DNA of 10,285 nucleotides from the NCBI GenBank assembly GCA_017390225.1, contig JAFPCL010000068.1:1-10285 (forward strand). The letters run 5' to 3'. The translations under genes and the position numbers were made by a program. Below, piece after piece: positions 6,274 through 10,285 of this stretch; the stretch's first letter is position 1; every line of letters begins with the position of its first letter. The notes beneath the pieces are model-generated. The model did no database searches and was not told where the DNA came from. It saw only the letters and a list, made by a program, of their open reading frames with translations. Source of the stretch: Clostridia bacterium (GTDB taxonomy: Bacteria; Bacillota; Clostridia; CAKSNL01; HGM11501).

Positions 6274-7533
6274 ATGAATTTATTTGGCGGTGTTATTCCC
6301 GTAACCGGTATCAGCTTCCTGCTGTTCTGTGTTTTTGCCATTTTGTTCTTTGGCTACGCTTTAGGTCGTATCACCATTAAAGGCGTTTCTTTAGGTGATG
6401 CCGGCGTATTTATCATTGCACTTTTATTCGGTGCGTTGTTCTACGGTCCTTTGGAAGCTCAACTGAAAATTGGCGATGGTCTCAACTATGCCGAACAGTC
6501 TTTAACCATCATTGAAAATTTAGGTTTGATTCTGTTTGTCACCTCTGTCGGCTTCATTGCCGGCCCGAAATTCTTCGGAAATCTCAAGAAAAACTTTAAA
6601 TCCTATGTTCTTTTAGGTCTGGTCGTTATTTTAGCCGGTGGTCTTGCCGCCGCAGGTTGCATCTTCATCGGCAGAAACACTGACTTCGGTGGTTCGATTG
6701 AAACCGCTGAAGGCTTTACGGCTATGATCGTCGGTCTTCTCTCCGGTTCTTTGACCTCCACCCCGGCTTTTGCCGCCGCCAAAGCAACCGTTGCAGAAGA
6801 ATACATTGGTCTTGTTTCCGTCGGCCACGGTATCGCCTATATCTTTGGTGTTATCGGTGTGGTTCTCTTCGTACAGATTGTTCCCAAGCTGATGCGTGCC
6901 AACATGGACGAAGAACGCGCTAAAATTTCCGGCGAAGATGCGCCCCAGGAAAAGAAGAAGTCCATCGCTCGCAAGCTTTTAGAGCTGGATGACCACGGTC
7001 TTGCCGCTTTTGCTCTTGCCGCCGTTCTTGGTAACTTTGTCGGTAAAATTAAAATTCCGCTGTCCGGCGACGGTCTTTCCGGCACTTGCTTCTCTCTCAC
7101 CACCACCGGCGGTTGCCTTTTGGTTGCCCTCGTTCTCGGCCACTTTGGCAGAATCGGTAAGCTCCACATGATGCCCGAAAAATCCACCCTCCAGCTCTTC
7201 CGTGAACTCGGTCTTGTCCTGTTCCTGGTCGGTGCCGGTATCCCCGGTGGCGCAGAATTTGTTGCCAACTTCGACCCCATGTACTTCGTCTACGGCATCA
7301 TCATGACCGTTGTTCCCATGATTTTGGGCTTCCTGTTCGCCAAATATGTCCTGAAGCTCAGCCTTCTGAACAACCTCGGCTCCATCACCGGCGGCATGAC
7401 CAGCACCCCCGCTTTGGGTACTTTAATCCGCACCGCCAAAACCGAAGACGTTGCCGCAGCTTACGCTGCCACCTACCCCATCGCCCTGATTGCCGTGGTT
7501 CTGGTGTCGCAGTTCTTGATTATTTTGTTCTAA
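6274..7533 (+). CDS. AspT/YidE-YbjL family membrane transporter (possible dicarboxylate or succinate exporter)
   Basis: A 419-residue, very hydrophobic protein with two homologous halves, each carrying the family hallmark TSTPA (161-165 and 376-380). The halves are separated by a charged cytoplasmic loop at about 205-238 (MDEERAK... EKKK). Roughly ten hydrophobic segments are visible. It belongs to the aspartate:alanine exchanger family, which includes the Tetragenococcus AspT antiporter and the Corynebacterium succinate exporter SucE. The central TrkA-C domains found in many AspT-type proteins are absent. I chose the ATG at 6274 because GGAG (6261-6264) is well placed and the protein then starts directly before the first membrane helix. 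The in-frame ATG at 6217 lies inside the intercistronic hairpin. Following a fumarate-reductase-like pair, succinate or aspartate is the most reasonable substrate, but this rests on context. Confidence 0.85.
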   Translation: MNLFGGVIPVTGISFLLFCVFAILFFGYALGRITIKGVSLGDAGVFIIALLFGALFYGPLEAQLKIGDGLNYAEQSLTIIENLGLILFVTSVGFIAGPKFFGNLKKNFKSYVLLGLVVILAGGLAAAGCIFIGRNTDFGGSIETAEGFTAMIVGLLSGSLTSTPAFAAAKATVAEEYIGLVSVGHGIAYIFGVIGVVLFVQIVPKLMRANMDEERAKISGEDAPQEKKKSIARKLLELDDHGLAAFALAAVLGNFVGKIKIPLSGDGLSGTCFSLTTTGGCLLVALVLGHFGRIGKLHMMPEKSTLQLFRELGLVLFLVGAGIPGGAEFVANFDPMYFVYGIIMTVVPMILGFLFAKYVLKLSLLNNLGSITGGMTSTPALGTLIRTAKTEDVAAAYAATYPIALIAVVLVSQFLIILF

Positions 7534-7550
7534 TTGTAGAATTAAAAATA

Positions 7551-7584
7551 GGAGCTGTAGTAAAAACAAAATTGCTACAGCTCC
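7551..7584 (-). terminator. Hairpin downstream of transporter; candidate minus-strand terminator
   Basis: GGAGCTGTAG (7551-7560) and CTACAGCTCC (7575-7584) pair perfectly over 10 bp and can be extended inward by three pairs including one wobble. The plus-strand side is followed by AAAATTATG, with no T-run. On the minus strand the stem is followed by TATTTTTAATT, which fits an intrinsic terminator reading leftwards, perhaps for the gene remnant at 7661-7846. In plus-strand RNA it would form a 3' hairpin just after the transporter stop and could protect the transcript. Confidence 0.5.
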
Positions 7585-7615
7585 AAAATTATGCAAAATC
7601 CACAACTATGTGTAG

Positions 7616-7646
7616 GGAACGACCTGTGTGTCGTTCCGCTTTTTTT
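7616..7646 (+). terminator. Intrinsic terminator of the hdr-flx-fumarate reductase operon
   Basis: A perfect 8-bp stem GGAACGAC (7616-7623)/GTCGTTCC (7630-7637) with loop CTGTGT is followed by GC and seven T (7640-7646). It lies 82 nt after the transporter stop codon in the right orientation to end the plus-strand operon. The stem is preceded by TGTA, giving TGTAGGGAACGAC, a form that suggests a dispersed palindromic element (see findings). Confidence 0.85.
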
Positions 7647-7660
7647 GCCATAATCCCTAT

Positions 7661-7846
7661 TCAATTCATAAGTGCATCGATATCTACAAGTATCACGGTT
7701 TCATCATGCTTTGCTTCATCGATTACGGCATCCGAAAAGCCTGCTTTGGAAAATAATATATAATATGATTTGCTTCTGTTTTTTGAGAATACATCTGCCA
7801 TGCGTATAACCATCACCTCTGCAAATTTTATTAACTCAGAAGTAAT
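7661..7846 (-). pseudogene. Remnant resembling the C-terminus of a DUF234-type AAA ATPase
   Basis: A minus-strand open frame of 61 codons bounded upstream by a stop (7847-7849). In-frame ATGs would give a 46- or 50-residue protein, the shorter starting at 7801. The readable part contains YYILFSKAGFSDAVIDEA, then TVILVDIDALMN at the end. This resembles the final segment of the archaeal-type ATPase/DUF234 family, in which a nuclease-like domain ends with a Y-x-LFS-K/R-x-GF motif and an LV-x-L strand. No P-loop or other ATPase motif is present, so if the resemblance is right this is a decayed fragment. It could instead be a small expressed ORF; a weak promoter lies just upstream. The assignment is from memory of the family pattern only. 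Confidence 0.45.
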
Positions 7847-7860
7847 TTACTTTTAAGTTA

Positions 7861-7889
7861 ATTATAATATGTCCAAACCGTTTTATCCA
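7861..7889 (-). promoter_or_regulatory. Candidate promoter facing the ATPase remnant
   Basis: On the minus strand a consensus TATAAT (7861-7866) lies 17 bp from TGGATA (7884-7889), which matches the -35 consensus at 4 of 6 positions. It lies between the terminator at 7908-7952 and the remnant frame at 7661-7846. The DNA here is very AT-rich, so a chance match is quite possible. Nothing else is seen between 7847 and 7907. Confidence 0.3.
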
Positions 7890-7907
7890 TTCTTTATATT
7901 TTGAATT

Positions 7908-7952
7908 AAAAAGAAAGCACAACAAATTTTCCCTTCGTTGTGCTTTCTTTTT
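7908..7952. terminator. Bidirectional intrinsic terminator after the kinase module
   Basis: A perfect 16-bp inverted repeat, AAAAAGAAAGCACAAC (7908-7923) and its complement (7937-7952), has a 13-nt loop. A-runs and T-runs at the ends serve both directions. It begins five nt past the stop codon of the last minus-strand gene, so its main job is to end the three-gene module. It would also stop plus-strand read-through into the module. Confidence 0.88.
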
Positions 7953-7957
7953 ATGGG

Positions 7958-8233
7958 TTAAAACCCTTTACCACGGTTATAAAGCAAATTATACAAAACC
8001 ATAGCCGATTTTTTATCTTTGAAATATTCACAAGCATCCATAAAGCTTTCTCCATTCTCTTCAAAAACAGCTTCTATTTCCGTTTTTTTCACATAGGTGT
8101 GTGGTTTCTCTTCATTTTGACGAATTCCCCATAAATATAGCCTGTAATCGCAAAAATCATGATGATTATAATTCCAATACACAGGACTCTCTTTTTCATT
8201 TTTCTGTATCCAATCCTTCAAAAAATGCATCAT
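7958..8233 (-). CDS. Small hypothetical protein, third gene of the HipA-like kinase module
   Basis: A 91-residue protein that I do not recognise. It is rich in aromatic and charged residues (WNYNHHDFCDYRLYLWG near 20-36) and has no signal peptide or membrane helix. Its ATG overlaps the stop of the kinase gene in an ATGA arrangement (8230-8233), and a second ATG follows directly. There is no good ribosome-binding site, so it probably depends on translational coupling to the kinase. A strong terminator follows five nt after its stop. The coupling suggests a partner, substrate or antitoxin of the kinase. It does not show the small HipA-N-like fold signature expected of HipS from three-gene HipBST systems, which is also normally encoded before the kinase. 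Confidence 0.75.
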   Translation of the reverse strand: MMHFLKDWIQKNEKESPVYWNYNHHDFCDYRLYLWGIRQNEEKPHTYVKKTEIEAVFEENGESFMDACEYFKDKKSAMVLYNLLYNRGKGF

Positions 8234-9120
8234 ACTAATCTTCGATAAGCCGGCAACAAAATTTTCTCACATCTTTCCCCAATGTATATTTTATAAAACT
8301 CCTTTTTCAAATCGGAAATATACGGTGTGCGGTCAATAAAAGAATATATCCCTTCCAAATCAATTTTAGGGACAATTCTCAAAACAGCTTGATTGCAGTC
8401 GATATTTTCCACGGAAGCTATGAAATCATAGTAGTTGATTTTTCTGTCATTTTTCTTAATTGCCGAAGTGGGAAATTGAAAGATTCGGGCATTGCGCTCA
8501 TTTTCATTTTCGATGAATTTTCTCATTATCTTTTCATCTGCTTGTGGTAAAAGACAACTGCCACAATCAAAAACAGGTGCAATTTCAGCCGTTTGTGTTT
8601 CATCATCAAACAAAAAACCCCAATTGCCGTTATGACGGTCAAAATTTCCAAGCAATGCATCCATCACAAACACATTCCAAAAATGTTCAATTAGCTCCTT
8701 TGGATTTACGAATTGTTGTTTTTCTATGGTTTCAAGAATATCGAAAAGTTTCGTTCCGGAACCATTATGTTCCGAATCAATAATTGTATTTTTTATGGAG
8801 CAAAAATCATATAAAATTATGTTTTTACTCGTAAAGTCTTTGCACGCACAAACTATTTTCACTTTGTCGTTTACATTAAATGTTCCCAAAAGTGTTTTCT
8901 GCGCTTTCACCCCAACCATGTTGAATATACTGCTGGCAATATGTTCACTGATTGAACTATTGGTATATGACAATTCTGTCGGCTTTTTATTCCCTGAAGG
9001 TGGAAATTTAAGCATATATCTTTCACCATCATATTCTATTGCAATTTTCTTTCCATTCGCTCCGTTATATGCTCTGCCAAAAATTTGCCTGCAATTTGTA
9101 AAATCAACTTTATTCTGCAT
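8230..9120 (-). CDS. HipA/CtkA-like serine/threonine protein kinase
   Basis: A 296-residue cytosolic kinase of the HipA/CtkA group, shorter than E. coli HipA (about 440) and without the HipA N-terminal subdomain; the size is closer to Helicobacter CtkA. Visible motifs are the ATP-binding lysine K38 in YMLKFP, a helix glutamate E59 in SEHIASSIF, the catalytic loop GNFDRHNGNWG with D161, H163 and N166, and the metal-binding aspartate D185 in PVFDCGS. All key kinase residues are present, so the enzyme should be active. GGAGG sits inside the stop region of the preceding regulator gene, with a 3-nt gap, and the small third gene overlaps the 3' end. Family members phosphorylate proteins such as aminoacyl-tRNA synthetases and cause growth arrest; the target here is unknown. 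The AT-rich composition differs from the flanking metabolic genes. Confidence 0.85.
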   Translation of the reverse strand: MQNKVDFTNCRQIFGRAYNGANGKKIAIEYDGERYMLKFPPSGNKKPTELSYTNSSISEHIASSIFNMVGVKAQKTLLGTFNVNDKVKIVCACKDFTSKNIILYDFCSIKNTIIDSEHNGSGTKLFDILETIEKQQFVNPKELIEHFWNVFVMDALLGNFDRHNGNWGFLFDDETQTAEIAPVFDCGSCLLPQADEKIMRKFIENENERNARIFQFPTSAIKKNDRKINYYDFIASVENIDCNQAVLRIVPKIDLEGIYSFIDRTPYISDLKKEFYKIYIGERCEKILLPAYRRLV

Positions 9121-9123
9121 AAA

Positions 9124-9534
9124 CTACCTCCATAAGAATTTCTGTCTTAAATAATCTGCGTGCTCCGGCGTTATCAGTTTATCACTGATTTCTGCCATAT
9201 TTATACTTCCGTAAAGTTCACCCCAATAGCAATCTAAAAGGGATGAATCCTTTTTAGCAGCATCCTTGTATGCATCCAAATCATGTTGCAAATAGGAAGG
9301 AAGACCATATTCATAGGAACGCTCTCTTTCAAGCTGGTTCATTCTATCTTCCAACAGACTTTCCATCGATATGTTTAACGCCTTTGCAATTTTATATAAC
9401 GTTTCCCCTGAACACTTTTCAATGCTTGTTTTTCCGCTACACAATTCACTTAATGTTGCGTGAGGAATCCCGCTTAGTTTAGCTAATCGATATTTTGTCA
9501 TTCCGATATGATTTAAAATTTTATTCATGTCCAT
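9124..9534 (-). CDS. XRE-family HTH regulator (HipB-like) with C-terminal extension
   Basis: A 136-residue protein. Residues 5-60 form an XRE/Cro-type helix-turn-helix (MTKYRLAKLSGIPHATLSEL, then LYKIAKALNISMESLL). Residues 67-136 are an acidic, aromatic tail containing LQHDLDAYKDAAKK and DCYWGELYGSIN. That tail is common in clostridial regulators of this kind and may contact the kinase, though this is inference. It starts at ATG 9534, eight to ten nt after AGGGTGAT. It is the first gene of the module behind a strong promoter and is followed 3 nt later by the kinase gene. By analogy with HipB it should repress the promoter and may neutralise the kinase. Another in-frame ATG two codons later is equally usable. 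Confidence 0.85.
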   Translation of the reverse strand: MDMNKILNHIGMTKYRLAKLSGIPHATLSELCSGKTSIEKCSGETLYKIAKALNISMESLLEDRMNQLERERSYEYGLPSYLQHDLDAYKDAAKKDSSLLDCYWGELYGSINMAEISDKLITPEHADYLRQKFLWR

Positions 9535-9550
9535 TTATATCACCCTAATT

Positions 9551-9562
9551 TAGTTTATACTA
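9551..9562. promoter_or_regulatory. Near-palindrome, candidate operator for the XRE regulator
   Basis: TAGTTTATACTA reads the same on both strands except at the central positions 5 and 8. It lies between the -10 box (9565-9570) and the start codon of the regulator, where a bound HTH dimer would block transcription. The palindrome is short and AT-rich, and only one copy is obvious, so support is moderate at best. Confidence 0.35.
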
Positions 9563-9564
9563 TC

Positions 9565-9593
9565 ATTATATCGCTATGCCGAAATAAAAGCAA
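9565..9593 (-). promoter_or_regulatory. Vegetative (sigma-A type) promoter of the kinase module
   Basis: On the minus strand, TTGCTT (9588-9593) and a consensus TATAAT (9565-9570) are separated by exactly 17 bp, giving 5 of 6 and effectively perfect matches. Transcription would begin about 20-25 nt before the regulator start codon. No other promoter is evident within the three-gene module. Confidence 0.75.
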
Positions 9594-9669
9594 GTGATTT
9601 TTAAATTTTTAGCAAAAACCATATACGGGGCCATATATATGATGCTCTCCTCACTTCTCAATATATGAA

Positions 9670-9701
9670 AAGCTCCCACAAGATTTCTCCCGTGGAGGCT
9701 T
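9670..9701 (-). terminator. Weak hairpin, possible degenerate terminator
   Basis: AAGCTCCCAC (9670-9679) and GTGGAGGCTT (9692-9701) can pair over 10 positions with one mismatch and one wobble, leaving a 12-nt loop. On the minus strand the stem ends in TTTTCATATATT, a poor T-run. No gene clearly ends upstream on that strand, so it may be a relic. Confidence 0.3.
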
Positions 9702-9834
9702 GATTATGACTTAATTAAGTTTTGCTTATTTCATTGTTTTTGGCTAATACCTTTTATCACGAAAAAGGCAAAGCCGTTTATCGTTTTGGAAAAAGTTCAG
9801 AAAATAGAGATTTTATCAAGTTTTTATCCATAAC

Positions 9835-9857
9835 CCCAAAAAATCGCTATTTTTGGG
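9835..9857. other. Small inverted repeat in intergenic DNA
   Basis: CCCAAAAA (9835-9842) pairs with TTTTTGGG (9850-9857) around a 7-nt loop. It has no T-run beyond the stem on either strand. Mostly A-T pairs make it weak, and it may have arisen by chance. Confidence 0.25.
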
Positions 9858-9917
9858 CTAAATTATCCCTGAAATCCCTATTCGGGCGATATTTTGCAAG
9901 TTTTTGAGCTTAAAAAA

Positions 9918-9949
9918 ACGACCTCATAGAATTTCTTCTACGAGGTCGT
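9918..9949 (-). terminator. Intrinsic terminator of ppdK
   Basis: ACGACCTCATAGAA (9918-9931) and TTCTACGAGGTCGT (9936-9949) form a 14-bp stem with one wobble pair and a TTTC loop. On the minus strand it runs into seven T (9912-9918). It lies about 60 nt beyond the ppdK stop codon in the correct orientation. The other side (CATTTTATTTTG) is T-rich enough for some bidirectional activity. Confidence 0.9.
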
Positions 9950-10011
9950 CATTTTATTTTGTTTTGCCTTTTGTGTTATAGAGCCGTTTGCCCTTTCACA
10001 TTAAGCAATAC

Positions 10012-10285
10012 TCATTTCTTGTCAGCGATAGCAGCCTGTGCAGCGGCAAGACGAGCGATCGGCACGCGGAAGGGGCTGCAGGAAACGTAGGACAGACCAA
10101 TCTTGTGGCAGAATTCCACAGAAGAGGGGTCGCCGCCGTGTTCGCCGCAGATACCGATGTGCATGTCGGGACGAACCTTGCGGCCCATGGTGACAGCCAT
10201 ATCCATCAGCTTACCAACACCGGTCTGGTCGAGCTTTGCGAAGGGATCGTTTTCGAAAATCTTGGTATCGTAGTAAGCATCCAGG
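10012..10285 (-). CDS. ppdK: Pyruvate, phosphate dikinase, C-terminal part (5' end outside window)
   Basis: The last 90 residues of PPDK are encoded here and the frame stays open through the right edge; the ATG near 10206 is internal. The visible part shows DPFAKLDQTGVGKL, then GICGEHGGDPSSVEF, and YVSCSPFRVPIARL, which contains the catalytic cysteine of the PEP/pyruvate-binding domain known from the Clostridium symbiosum enzyme. PPDK interconverts pyruvate, ATP and phosphate with PEP, AMP and diphosphate in the cytosol. It ends in a normal position with a TGA stop (10012-10014) and has its own terminator. PEP supply would feed C4-acid formation and hence fumarate, but no direct genetic link to the plus-strand operon is visible. 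Confidence 0.96.
   Translation of the reverse strand, partial: LDAYYDTKIFENDPFAKLDQTGVGKLMDMAVTMGRKVRPDMHIGICGEHGGDPSSVEFCHKIGLSYVSCSPFRVPIARLAAAQAAIADKK

Larger units (their letters stand above)
9602..9909. other. AT-rich intergenic region without a convincing gene
   Basis: About 310 nt lie between the promoter of the kinase module and the ppdK terminator. One plus-strand open frame (9722-9907, 61 codons) has no ribosome-binding site, starts in a T-rich stretch and has a composition like random AT-rich DNA, so it is not called. The stretch holds two weak hairpins (listed separately) and a CCATATA direct repeat near 9619-9636. No tRNA, riboswitch or attachment site was recognised. Confidence 0.6.

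Noticed and set aside
6217..7533. Longer transporter start at ATG 6217
   Set aside because: It lies inside the intercistronic hairpin and adds a charged segment unlike the family; the ATG at 6274 has GGAG upstream and begins at the first membrane helix.
7940..8134. 64-codon plus-strand open frame opposite the small kinase-module gene
   Set aside because: It begins inside the bidirectional terminator and is a shadow of the better-supported minus-strand gene.
9722..9907. 61-codon plus-strand open frame in the intergenic region
   Set aside because: It has no ribosome-binding site, no recognisable motif, AT-rich random-like composition, and an end abutting the ppdK terminator.
7551..9909. Search for CRISPR repeats, tRNA or rRNA genes and insertion-sequence ends
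   Set aside because: No regularly spaced repeats, tRNA cloverleaf or transposase frame was seen anywhere in the accessory region; the inverted repeats present are explained as terminators or weak hairpins.

Overview
The window looks like a strictly anaerobic Firmicute of the class Clostridia. The evidence is strong GGAGG-type ribosome-binding sites before almost every gene, tightly overlapping energy-metabolism genes rich in iron-sulfur motifs, intrinsic terminators with T-runs, and a pyruvate phosphate dikinase of the clostridial/plant type. No genus can be named from the sequence alone.

Positions 1-7533, plus strand: one long operon that enters from the left edge. In order it carries the 3' end of hdrA (electron-bifurcating flavoprotein), an MvhD/FlxD-type [2Fe-2S] protein, two related 4Fe-4S dicluster proteins (FlxC- and FlxB-like), a PyrK/AsrB-like FAD/NAD(P)/[2Fe-2S] subunit (FlxA-like), an iron-sulfur protein with one [2Fe-2S] and two 4Fe-4S motifs, a soluble fumarate-reductase-type flavoprotein, and an AspT/YidE-family membrane transporter. 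The first five genes overlap by 8-13 nt, the next two are spaced by 12 nt, and the transporter follows a 92-nt gap holding a hairpin. The gene order suggests NADH enters at FlxA and passes through FlxBC/FlxD to HdrA. There the electron pair could be split between ferredoxin and, through the iron-sulfur protein, reduction of fumarate to succinate, which the transporter could export. HdrB and HdrC do not follow hdrA in this window; the fumarate-reductase-like pair stands at the end of the module instead.

Positions 7534-7957: convergent intergenic region with two hairpins, a plus-strand terminator, a minus-strand remnant resembling the C-terminus of a DUF234-type ATPase, and a bidirectional terminator.

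Positions 7958-9593, minus strand: a visibly AT-richer accessory module of three tightly coupled genes. They encode an XRE-type HTH regulator, a HipA/CtkA-like protein kinase and an unrecognised 91-residue protein, behind a clear TTGCTT-17-TATAAT promoter with a near-palindrome that could be an autoregulatory operator. This resembles a HipBA-type toxin-antitoxin or regulatory kinase unit with an extra small gene.

Positions 9594-10285: about 310 nt of AT-rich DNA without a convincing gene, then a strong minus-strand terminator and the 3' end of ppdK, which runs off the right edge.
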